Source of the DNA: Cupriavidus neocaledonicus
GTDB lineage: Bacteria > Pseudomonadota > Gammaproteobacteria > Burkholderiales > Burkholderiaceae
NCBI RefSeq assembly: GCF_000372525.1
Contig: NZ_AQUR01000065.1
Coordinates: 144-43,705, forward strand
Direction of reading: 5' to 3'
Length of the DNA: 43,562 nucleotides
Made by a program: the position numbers and the translations under genes. Positions 27,241 to 35,494 of this stretch are shown piece by piece (position 1 is the first letter of the stretch; every line of letters starts with the position of its first letter). The notes beneath the pieces are model-generated. The model was not told the DNA's origin. It ran no database searches and saw only the letters and a program-made list of their open reading frames with translations.

Positions 27241-27378
27241 GCCATTCACACCTCGTCACCTGCCAAGCGTTTTTGGCGCAAATTGCAATCGTTCTTGGCC
27301 CATCTTGAGTGGGTTGGGCCGAAGGACCGGCGCAGGCATTCACCTGATGCAGGAACAGAATTCACGCCACTCACACAA

Positions 27379-28224
27379 TCAAAGCATGGTATTTTGACAT
27401 TTAGCGAGATTCGCATTCAACTGTAGTACCCGTGTAATGGATACCGAATATCTATCGAAAATCAGTTGCTGGGCTTCACTAGCGCTCCTACCTTTAGCTT
27501 GTTCATCTTGGATCAAACTTTGAACGGCGGCTCCATTCATGTTCGGCTGCGGCTTTCCTTCACTAGCCTTTAATTTGTTCATATATGCAACCAGATCATT
27601 CTCTGATGGATTTGATCTAGGCGCTGCCTTGAGTGCAGTCCGAAGGCGGGCCGTTACCGCATTGGCCTGTATGAGTATGGAATTTTTGGCATTTACACCG
27701 GCAAGCCTATCGTCATCCTTTCCAGCATAGGCAATTGTGTTTTGTATATCATTATCCGAGACGCCGTTTGCAGCATTTATCACGCACATGAGATTGGTCA
27801 CGGCATGATCATATGCGACAGACTGGGCCGTAAGATTGTACTGTTTGTCGACAGCGTAACCCGCGCCGCTGACCCCCACACCTGTGAGTATTAACGCCGT
27901 CTTTTCGTATATCGCTCCAAATGTTGCGGCCAAAGCGCCTAAAAACGTTGCTGTAGACACATAACTCTGCTGCTGGTCAACCAGGTTTCCTGCAGTCAGA
28001 ATGTCACCGAGGTAATCGTTCAGCGCTGGAATAATTTCTGTCTCAAGGCTCTTGTTGGAGTTCATGTGGTACGCTACCGAAAATGGTTGCCGGGCTTTCA
28101 CGTCGCGAGATGGATTTGGGTTAAAGACCGCCAACCCGCTCTCACCCGTGTTATGCGTCGCACAGCCTGGCAGAATAGCAATGCAAAGGCCCAGAAAAGC
28201 TGCATACGTGCCACGAAAGTTCAT
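27379..28224 (-). CDS. Lipoprotein of unknown function, partner of the patatin-like gene
   Basis: A 281-residue protein with a lipoprotein signal peptide (FLGLCIAILPGC, Cys near residue 21), so it is probably anchored in the outer or inner membrane. A second hydrophobic, Gly/Ala-rich stretch (ATFLGALAATFGAIYEKTAL and LTGVGVSGAGYAV, about residues 88-120) could insert into a membrane. The C-terminal half is helical and polar. The start at 28224 is chosen for the signal peptide; the longer frame to 28314 is not supported. It follows the phospholipase gene by 90 bases on the same strand, so they are likely one operon. Family not recognised. Local A/T content is high. Confidence 0.72.
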   Translation of the reverse strand: MNFRGTYAAFLGLCIAILPGCATHNTGESGLAVFNPNPSRDVKARQPFSVAYHMNSNKSLETEIIPALNDYLGDILTAGNLVDQQQSYVSTATFLGALAATFGAIYEKTALILTGVGVSGAGYAVDKQYNLTAQSVAYDHAVTNLMCVINAANGVSDNDIQNTIAYAGKDDDRLAGVNAKNSILIQANAVTARLRTALKAAPRSNPSENDLVAYMNKLKASEGKPQPNMNGAAVQSLIQDEQAKGRSASEAQQLIFDRYSVSITRVLQLNANLAKCQNTML

Positions 28225-28314
28225 ATTATTGTGTCGTTTCTTTTTGTTTAAAAAATACAAGTATATGTAAAATGCTTCAGTAACCCTACTCACTTGCGGA
28301 AATAATGATGCCAT

Positions 28315-30003
28315 CTATGATTCGCTGAACATTTCCGGGCAAAGCATTCGTGTTCGTTCATACAAATTATCAAGAGCATATTCTGAAGCTTTTCCGTCGG
28401 CGAGTTGGTAAAAGCGCTGGATATTCGGGGCGTGCTTTAATACCGATGAGCAAGCAGAGATTCGGAGCCAAGATACATCACACTCATCGGAAAGATGATA
28501 TCTTGTAGAAACTTCCGAGAGCCGCCTTTGCGCATCCTCGCGACTTAATGGAACGCGACACCCTTTCGGTTGAATTCGATCTTTAATCCGCCTCGGAGCT
28601 CCTTCTAGCGCTAGCGCGCCTACTTGGTCGGCATCGCTAAGGTCCGTGTGCCGGAACTCGATGATTTTCATTCTGCTGATGGGATTGTCAGGTGTTCCAG
28701 CTACCATGTTTGTATTACCCCCCGCAAAATGCCAAAGACTTTTTCGATAAAAGTTCGTTCTTTCCTCTTGAATATCACTGGGTTGACCGGGATCAGCTAG
28801 GATGGTCCAAAGCGGCGTTGTCCTGTTCTTGAAGGCAGGACTACTTTCCCTGAATGGGAGCGACGCATCGACTTTGATGATTAGCGCGTAGTCCATGTTT
28901 TCCGTGATCGGAGATTTTTCCGTGCCACTTACCTTGTTCGTATACGGGCTTATAAGATCACGAAGAAATATTTGCGCCAGAGATTCTACGCCGCTATTAT
29001 CGGTCACTCCTCCGTCAATCAGGTGGACGTATGTGTAATCGAGAACGTTTCCATTCGGCGCTTTTACTGTTAATGGTAAAGGACCTAGCCCTGGGAAGGC
29101 ACCGGATGACGCTACTGCCAATGACAGCGGCATATCCTCGTAATCTAGGGAAGCGGACCCCGGCCCCTGAATAGCGTCAAAGCCCTCGGGTACCAACGTA
29201 TTGAGGAGTTCAGGAGTGGCCTCATGGAAGCTCTCTGCATAGGTCGAGCGCTCGATATTCGAAAACATACGGGCGGATAGCGAAGACTGGTCGAGAAGCG
29301 ATAACTTTGCTTTTCTCTCTTTCAACTCAAGAATGTCTATTATAAGTTTATCAGTGCGTAGCTTGAAAGTCGCGGTCGGCAAGGTACTCATCACGAATTT
29401 TCGACCTGTATCGTAATGAGTAGCATTGAAAATCATTACGGGCGACCTTCCGGAGGCCTCCTTCTGCGCCAATGAGCCAAATGTTTCCCCCTTCAAGAAA
29501 TCACTCTCGAGGCTCCGCTCGAGCAGTTCGATCGGTGTTCTTGTAAAGATGGTGGCGAATAATCTCCACCCGATGGCAGCCTCCCAATTCTCATTCATTT
29601 TCGAGTGAAATTGGCTATAGAACGATTGCTTAGTTGCGTTCCAATCAGGCCCGTTGAGTGAGGCATCCCTCTTTGTCGAATAGTAGGAAGCAGCAAAGCC
29701 GCCTCCAGATACGCTGGATATATACTGCACGGTATCCATGAAGCTGTACTGGCGGGTGGGAGCCATGGCTCGGACCGGCAGCGCCGAAAGGAGGTCTATA
29801 ACATATGAGGAATACAGTGCAGATCTATTGCCACCACCTGACAAGGCCAGACCAATATAGGGGGGCGGGGTCTTTTCTCGAAGCAATGGCGGAGGTGTGT
29901 TTGTGTCGACTGGCACCTCTTTCGTAGTGACCTCCACGGAGGCGCAACTTGACAGCATGAAAATTACCCAGATTGCTGCAGTATGCATTTGGATAGGCGA
30001 CAT
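28315..30003 (-). CDS. Patatin-like phospholipase, predicted lipoprotein
   Basis: A 562-residue protein with a lipobox (FMLSSC, Cys20). The patatin fold shows the oxyanion-hole loop LALSGGGNRSA (residues 52-62), the nucleophile elbow SSVSGGG with Ser99, and the DGG motif (IDGGVTDNSG) near residue 330 carrying the catalytic Asp. The elbow reads S-x-S-x-G instead of G-x-S-x-G, as in some distant patatin/cPLA2-like enzymes. It would hydrolyse phospholipid acyl esters, probably on the periplasmic or outer face of the envelope. The ATG at 30003 has AAAGGG at 7 bases and leads straight into the signal peptide. It is first in a two-gene unit with the lipoprotein at 27379-28224. Confidence 0.82.
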   Translation of the reverse strand: MSPIQMHTAAIWVIFMLSSCASVEVTTKEVPVDTNTPPPLLREKTPPPYIGLALSGGGNRSALYSSYVIDLLSALPVRAMAPTRQYSFMDTVQYISSVSGGGFAASYYSTKRDASLNGPDWNATKQSFYSQFHSKMNENWEAAIGWRLFATIFTRTPIELLERSLESDFLKGETFGSLAQKEASGRSPVMIFNATHYDTGRKFVMSTLPTATFKLRTDKLIIDILELKERKAKLSLLDQSSLSARMFSNIERSTYAESFHEATPELLNTLVPEGFDAIQGPGSASLDYEDMPLSLAVASSGAFPGLGPLPLTVKAPNGNVLDYTYVHLIDGGVTDNSGVESLAQIFLRDLISPYTNKVSGTEKSPITENMDYALIIKVDASLPFRESSPAFKNRTTPLWTILADPGQPSDIQEERTNFYRKSLWHFAGGNTNMVAGTPDNPISRMKIIEFRHTDLSDADQVGALALEGAPRRIKDRIQPKGCRVPLSREDAQRRLSEVSTRYHLSDECDVSWLRISACSSVLKHAPNIQRFYQLADGKASEYALDNLYERTRMLCPEMFSES

Positions 30004-30028
30004 TAGATGCCCTTTATTTTTATTGAGA

Positions 30029-30057
30029 AGCATAGATAACAACCGCGATGCGCACAA
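30029..30057 (-). promoter_or_regulatory. Possible promoter of the patatin/lipoprotein unit
   Basis: On the minus strand TTGTGC (30057-30052) and TATGCT (30034-30029) are separated by 17 bases, 26 bases before the chosen start codon. The match is moderate. Confidence 0.35.
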
Positions 30058-30598
30058 GCGAGGATAGGGCATTTCTTGCCTCCATAGAGATGGTGCGATC
30101 CGAATTGCAGGGGGGATGTTGGGTGTGACTGGTCAGAGAGCCTTGTCGCTGAAGGCTTTCGGGGAGGCGCCAGATTACCGAGATGGACCCGGGGGCCTCC
30201 ATTCCCGGAAGCGCACTCGGCCTAATCTGACACGGGGGATGCTCATGGCTGTCGTTAAAGCTGCAACACCTTCCATCATTGGACAGTGACCTTTCTCGTG
30301 AAAAAGCTTTGATTCCCTGCTCACCATGGCCACCATGGCGCATCCATCAACACCTCGCTATGCGACGGCTCCCTTCTCCTACGACCCATGTCTCTACCTG
30401 TTGCTGTTCTTAACGTCATTACCGCGGCATTCCGCTCACGGGCAAATCTACCCGATTTGACATACAAGGTGGGTTGCATCAGACCAACACCCCACCGACT
30501 ACGGGTGGCAGAGCAGTCGGCGTTCGGCTGCTGCTGAGTCCACGTAACCCGCTCCTCTCATCCCTTAAACTTGGACCTCAACAATACAGACGAGAATC
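30058..30598. other. Intergenic region between divergent genes, nothing else recognised
   Basis: A minus-strand frame (30020-30343) is open but has no family signal. The cold-shock gene starts at 30599 on the plus strand. Confidence 0.4.
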
Positions 30599-31026
30599 AT
30601 GAAAAAAGCGGGTCGGGTCAAGACATGGCATACAGACAAGGGTTTCGGGTTTATCGACGTCCGCGCGGACACGAAGACGTCTTCTTCCACGTCACGGCGC
30701 TACAGACACGCACCGTGACGCCTAAGCTTGGCGACCGCGGGAGCCTCGAGTTCGGCAAAGGGAAGGACGGCCGGGTTCAGGCGTTGAACATCGCCATAGT
30801 TGGCGCACCGAAGCCGCAGTCGGACGCAAACCTCTTGCCGATTTTTGCCCGTCTGGTGGCCCTGGAGTTTATAGCCGGCGGCGCCTTTGCTGGTTACTTC
30901 CCTCGACAGGCGGGCATGGTCAGCCTCCTGGCCAGCATGGCCCCTGACCAAGAAACGCCCTTATGCGCTGCAGCGCATAAGGGCGTTTCTTGGTCGCAGG
31001 CCCTCTTCACGCCGACGAAGCAGTGA
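30599..31026 (+). pseudogene. Cold-shock-domain protein gene with a -1 frameshift
   Basis: From the ATG at 30599 the frame reads MKKAGRVKTWHTDKGFGFID, the first half of a cold-shock domain with the RNP1-type motif KGFGFI. The second half, EDVFFHVTALQTRTVTPKLG with RNP2-type VFFHV, is in another frame. One missing base near 30672 (GACAC/GAAGAC) accounts for this. The C-terminal extension to 31026 is of uncertain identity; CSD proteins with a DUF1294 membrane tail are the nearest idea. Either the gene is dead or the base is a sequencing error. A 50-bp palindrome lies in the 3' part. Confidence 0.7.
30946..30995. repeat. Perfect 50-bp palindrome
   Basis: Bases 30946-30970 are the exact reverse complement of 30971-30995, with no loop; the centre is CTGCAG and the arms start GACCAAGAAACG. 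It lies within the 3' part of the frameshifted cold-shock gene. Loop-free palindromes of this size readily extrude cruciforms. It may be a bidirectional terminator, a recombination scar or an assembly artefact. Confidence 0.85.
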
Positions 31027-31242
31027 GTGGCTCAAGAAATCGGCGAGGCGGGCCATCAATACGCGTGCCCCCCAGTTGCTACATGATGAGGAGGCAGCAT
31101 CCATACCTCCGAATTTCTTTATGTAGGTCCAAAGGCGCACGCCATTACGGCATCCGGATGCTTTCGGCCCACGCGGTCACGTTTGGAGCAGGCCGCTTAC
31201 GCAGCAAGACGCCAGATTCCCTTCAACCACACTAAAGAACGC

Positions 31243-31683
31243 TTAGCCAATTGCACGGTCTTGGACCCACAAGACCTCGTTACAGAGTACGGCGCGAATT
31301 TTTCCTCGACCAATGGCTTCGGCGAGTTTGTCCTTGGTGATGCGGAATTTTTCAACGTGGCGGACTGCCTTTATTGGCTTCCCGAGATATTCAACTTCCT
31401 CTTCAGTGAGGCCAAACTCTCTTGCTTCTCTCACCGGATCGCTTAAGGCGGCCATTCGCTGCCGGGATTCGGCTAGGATTTCGCCCCTTAGCTGAGCGAC
31501 GCGCATCTTTACATATAGCGCCTTTGCCGAGGGCTGGTTCCAATTGCTGTCAGACAGCGCCTTGGCCCACAAGCCTTGCTTGATCATTGAGTTTGCCAGT
31601 TCAGCAGCGACAAATTCATACAGCAACTCATCCCTCGGGCGGGGCGCGGGGTCGTGGCCATGCAAGAAGTTGAAGTTGTTCAT
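31243..31683 (-). CDS. Hypothetical protein (146 aa)
   Basis: From the ATG at 31683 the frame encodes a mainly helical soluble protein. Its N-terminal part (ELLYEFVAAELANSMIKQGL, WAKALSDSNWNQPSAKALYV) resembles a short helical module seen at the start of many small bacterial hypothetical proteins; the C-terminal part (GLTEEEVEYLGKPIKAVRHV, KDKLAEAIGRGKI) is charged. No function recognised. The composition is normal and the frame is uninterrupted, so it is probably real. Confidence 0.6.
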   Translation of the reverse strand: MNNFNFLHGHDPAPRPRDELLYEFVAAELANSMIKQGLWAKALSDSNWNQPSAKALYVKMRVAQLRGEILAESRQRMAALSDPVREAREFGLTEEEVEYLGKPIKAVRHVEKFRITKDKLAEAIGRGKIRAVLCNEVLWVQDRAIG

Positions 31684-32552
31684 GGGCTTCTGAATCAATG
31701 TGAATGCCTACTGACACCGCTCCGGCATGTAGGAGCCGCTTCACCGCATCGCACTTAATTTCATTCGGGTAGCAACGGACCGCGACGGTGTCACCTTTAT
31801 GTCATCAAAAACGTGACAGCGATGCTCGCGCATGCCGCCGCTGTATTGATCGTAAAAAGGCTGGCGTCGCCTTGACATCCTCCATATGGATGGCGGGGGT
31901 CAGGAAGTTGGCAGGCAACTATGTCGGAGACTACTGTCGCTGCCGTCATCCGGTTTGGAGGCGGCCGTAGGCGTGCCTGCTCTTCGTCCAGTTTTTCGCC
32001 TGCCTGGCGCCTCCTGCTCAGTCGACGCCGGGCCTGGGGGCGCCACCCGCGATTCTGCCAGCAGCTGGCGCGCCAGGGCGCTTCGGCCTCGGCCCGTTCG
32101 GCCGGCGCTGCGCCGCGCCCAACTCTGCCTGCACCCGCGTCCAGGTCGTGCGCCGCTGCGCGCTGAGTCTGCTCGGCGCTTGCAAGCCCATCGGCGGGCA
32201 CCACATGCAACGAAAACAAAGGCATACCTACGTAAGCGCTTTTTTTTTCGCTTGCCGGCGACCTTCCAACTCAAGGCGCCCACTTTTTGCCATTTACGCC
32301 GCTGCCTCGGCACCTCGCTTGGCGCCCCGATCCAGCGAGATTGAATGCCGCCCCGTGCTGCGCTGTCAAACCTAACGAACCATCATTTCACGCACCGCTC
32401 CCCCCGAAACGTCACCCATCGGTGCGGACACGAACATTTCCAGCCTGCACAAAGGTTGAGCCAGCCGCGGCGGGCGACTAAGCTCGAAAGGCGCGTCGAC
32501 AGCAAACGTGCCGCGCTCTTCTCTGTTACTCCAATGCGGCGCACGTAACCCC
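31684..32552. other. About 870 bases upstream of the type II Wadjet operon, no intact gene
   Basis: Very GC-rich frames are open on both strands at 31797-32313 (for example minus-strand Ala/Arg/Gly-rich readings with RTTWTRVQAELGAAQRR-like helices), which may be a decayed coiled-coil protein. A run of ten T residues lies at about 32240-32249. The operon promoter must lie in 32300-32550 but no clear -35/-10 pair was found. Confidence 0.4.
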
Positions 32553-34232
32553 ATGGCTGATATGGCAAGCGTGGCCGGCGCGTCTGGGGCGCAATCGGAC
32601 GTCGAGCCTCCGGCCACCGCGGGCCCATCTGAAAACGGTGCATCTCCATTTCGCTTCGATGCGCACGGGACCAGGTCCGCGTTCGCGGATGCCAGAAGAG
32701 GCCAACTCTTTAGCCATGTCAGCGCGGACCATGCGACGATCTACCGCGCGATTATGGATGTGTTCGCGAAGGCGAAGGCACAGTATCGCCTCCAACTTCG
32801 TCCCGACGAGGTTCTCACCGAGATCGCCCTGCCGGCCGGTATTGCCCGTCCGGACATCGATCAGCTCACCCAGCACCTAGACGCGCTGGTGCGCTGGGGA
32901 AACCTCGAGGCCCAGCAGGACATGGCGCGCTGGTCCTCCATCGCAGATTTCAAGCGCAACTACAAGATCTACCGCCTCTCAAAGCCCGGCGAGGCCGTCG
33001 AGGCGGCCTTGCAGCGCTACGACGAAGTCCTTCGACAACGCGCGGAGCTTCAGACGGTGGCTCTCGCGGATATCGAACAACTTTTGCGCGCCCTTGTCGC
33101 CCTCACTAGTAGCAAGGAGCTGGATGCAGACAAAGTACGATCGACATTGCGAGAGTTGACGGGTGTGTTTGCCACGATGACGGAGAACGCCGCCGCCTTC
33201 ATGGCTGGCGTGGATCGGCACCTTAACCCGAGCGACGTCGAGGTCAACAACGTCGAGCGTTACAAGAAGCAACTGATCGACTACCTCGAGCGGTTCGTGA
33301 GCGACCTCGCGCGCCGCGGTGACACCATTTCCGATCTCATCCAGGCACTTGATAGCCATATAGAGAGCATGCTCTTCGCGGTTGCAGAGCGCCTGGCGCC
33401 AGACGCCGCACCCGACGCCGAGCAAGACGCTGAGCAAGACGCCGCCCGTCGCACGTGGGAATCTACTGACGCAGTCCTCGCCATCCGGCGGCAATGGAAG
33501 GACCGATGGACTGGCCTGCGTGGATGGTTTGTCAATTCCAACAATGACCCATCGACTGCCGACCTGCTCCGCCAGAAGGCTCGGTCAGCGATCCGTCAGC
33601 TTGCCATCGCGATCAAGGAGATTAATGATCGCCGCACCGGGCGCAGCGACCGCTCCACCGACCTGCGCACACTAGCAGCATGGTTTCTCTCATGCGATAG
33701 CGAGACAGACGCACATCGACTTGCGCGGGTGGCTTTCGGTTTGAACCCGGCCCGACACCTACCGCTGGACACGGCACAAGAGGAATATGTCCCGCCCAGC
33801 ACCCCGTGGGCTGAGGGACCGGCGCTCCGGATCTGCCCCCGTCTGTATCAGTTGGGCGACGGCCCACAGCGCGGTCAGTTGCCAGGTGTCAAGGATCGTT
33901 CCGCCGATCGGCGGCGCATCCAGCAGTTGATGGAAGACGAGTCGAATCAGGTTGCGGAAGCGAGGCGCCGTTTTGCCACGGCGCTACCAATGCGGCTGTC
34001 TGAGCTTGGCGCCCTGAATACCAACGAATTCGCCCTCTTCCTCGCACTGCTAGGCGAGGCGCTCGACCACCAAATCGGCCCCGACGCTCCCACCGACATC
34101 CTGACCGGCGATGGATCACTGCTCGTGCGGCTTGAACCGCTAGGTGCGGACACTCACGCTGAGATTTCAACACCAAGCGGTACGCTCGCCGGCCGAGACC
34201 ACCTAATCACCATAACACCTGCCTGGTCATGA
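32553..34232 (+). CDS. jetA: Wadjet type II JetA (DUF2397/TIGR02677 family)
   Basis: A 559-residue protein, first gene of the second Wadjet operon. The N-terminus (RGQLFSHVSADHATIYRAIM DVF at about residues 50-72, then YRLQLRPDEV) is the signature of the DUF2397 family, and a DUF2397-type winged-helix region and long helices follow (LIDYLERFVSDLARRGDTIS). JetA is the kleisin-type subunit linking the SMC heads. The ATG at 32553 is preferred to the GTG at 32508 because the extra residues are unlike the family; 32565 is another possible start. It overlaps the next gene by 4 nt. Confidence 0.9.
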   Translation: MADMASVAGASGAQSDVEPPATAGPSENGASPFRFDAHGTRSAFADARRGQLFSHVSADHATIYRAIMDVFAKAKAQYRLQLRPDEVLTEIALPAGIARPDIDQLTQHLDALVRWGNLEAQQDMARWSSIADFKRNYKIYRLSKPGEAVEAALQRYDEVLRQRAELQTVALADIEQLLRALVALTSSKELDADKVRSTLRELTGVFATMTENAAAFMAGVDRHLNPSDVEVNNVERYKKQLIDYLERFVSDLARRGDTISDLIQALDSHIESMLFAVAERLAPDAAPDAEQDAEQDAARRTWESTDAVLAIRRQWKDRWTGLRGWFVNSNNDPSTADLLRQKARSAIRQLAIAIKEINDRRTGRSDRSTDLRTLAAWFLSCDSETDAHRLARVAFGLNPARHLPLDTAQEEYVPPSTPWAEGPALRICPRLYQLGDGPQRGQLPGVKDRSADRRRIQQLMEDESNQVAEARRRFATALPMRLSELGALNTNEFALFLALLGEALDHQIGPDAPTDILTGDGSLLVRLEPLGADTHAEISTPSGTLAGRDHLITITPAWS

Positions 34233-35494
34233 CCGAGGAAGACAACGTGTCTGGCGCCGACGCGCCCGCCCCCTCTGAAATCGCCGCGAAGCCACATGCC
34301 TATGAGCGCGAGGAAATGCGACTCGCCATGCGCGCTATCCTGATGACGCCGTTGATGTCCCCGGATCATGACGAATTCGGGCTGGTGCGACGGCACGCCA
34401 AGAGTTTGCAGGAGTTCTTGCGCCGCGAAACAGGCTGGGATCTGAGGGTGTCACCGAATGGCGCGAGACTGCGCAAGATACCCGCAGATTTCCAAGACGG
34501 GACTCGAGGGATTCCCGACTTTGACCGCCGGCGCTATGCGATTTTTTGCTTGGTCTGCGCGATTTTGAATGGGTCGCAAGCGCAGATCATGCTTCAACAT
34601 CTAGGCGAGAAGCTGACCCTGGCAGCATCCGACGAAGCGCTTACCGCCCGCGGATTCGTCCTGAAACTAACCTCCCGTTCCGAGCGGCAGGACCTGGTCA
34701 CGGTTCTCAGGACCCTGCTGACCCTAGGCGTACTCCAGCGTGTAGACGGCGACGAAGACAAATACGTCGCCGAGCAGTCCACCGAGGTGCTGTACGACAT
34801 TAACCGTTGGCTGCTGAACGAAGTCATTACCGCGGTGCGCGGTCCGTCGACGGGCATTCGGGACGCCATTTCGACCGATGAGCGTGTGGAGTGGCTCGCG
34901 AAGGAAACAGTCTTCGACAACGAGGACGCGCGTCGCACGGCGATGCGCCATCACCTTTCACGGCGGTTGCTCGACGACCCGGTGATCTACTTTGCTGACC
35001 TTGACAAGGAAACCCACAGTTACCTCGCCACCCAACGCGGCCTGATGGCGGCCCGATTGTGCGATGCCATCGAGATGTCCGCCGAGCAACGCATGGAGGG
35101 CGTCGCACTCGTCGATGAACGCTGTCAGATGACAGATCTGAAAATGGGCGGTGACGGCACGATTGGCCATATCACCCTGCTTGTTGCCGAGTACCTTTCC
35201 CAGAAACACATTCGGGCAAGGCGCGACACGTACGAACTGGCTGCTTATTCGGCAATAACGGACATCGAAGACTTCGTACGGAGTTGCATCCCCACACACG
35301 GCTCACATTGGCGCAAGGAGGCGCGTGAGCCCGGCGCTGAACGATGGCTCGCCGAGGAAGCCCTCGAACGGCTTGAGAAACTGAAGTTGGTGGGGAAAGA
35401 CGGGGAGCGAGTCTTCCCGCTTCCGGCCATTGCCAGATTCGCCCTTGGGACACCTAAAGTCAGCAAACCCGCCAGAACGCGAGCCTATCGATGA
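34229..35494 (+). CDS. jetB: Wadjet type II JetB (DUF2398/TIGR02678 family)
   Basis: A 421-residue protein matching the DUF2398 family by pattern: YEREEMRLAMRAILMTPLMS near residue 25, EFGLVRRHAKSLQEFLRRET GW near 50, RLRKIP near 75 and RRRYAIFCLVCAILNGSQAQ near 100. In Wadjet it acts with the kleisin and is counted as the MukE-like partner. It has 4-nt overlaps with jetA and with jetC, so the whole operon is translationally coupled. It is intact. Confidence 0.9.
   Translation: MTEEDNVSGADAPAPSEIAAKPHAYEREEMRLAMRAILMTPLMSPDHDEFGLVRRHAKSLQEFLRRETGWDLRVSPNGARLRKIPADFQDGTRGIPDFDRRRYAIFCLVCAILNGSQAQIMLQHLGEKLTLAASDEALTARGFVLKLTSRSERQDLVTVLRTLLTLGVLQRVDGDEDKYVAEQSTEVLYDINRWLLNEVITAVRGPSTGIRDAISTDERVEWLAKETVFDNEDARRTAMRHHLSRRLLDDPVIYFADLDKETHSYLATQRGLMAARLCDAIEMSAEQRMEGVALVDERCQMTDLKMGGDGTIGHITLLVAEYLSQKHIRARRDTYELAAYSAITDIEDFVRSCIPTHGSHWRKEAREPGAERWLAEEALERLEKLKLVGKDGERVFPLPAIARFALGTPKVSKPARTRAYR

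Noticed and set aside
31797..32313. Minus-strand frames with coiled-coil-like Ala/Arg/Gln content
   Set aside because: Similarity to plasmid KfrA- or TnpT-like coiled coils is only compositional and no single frame carries the whole pattern.
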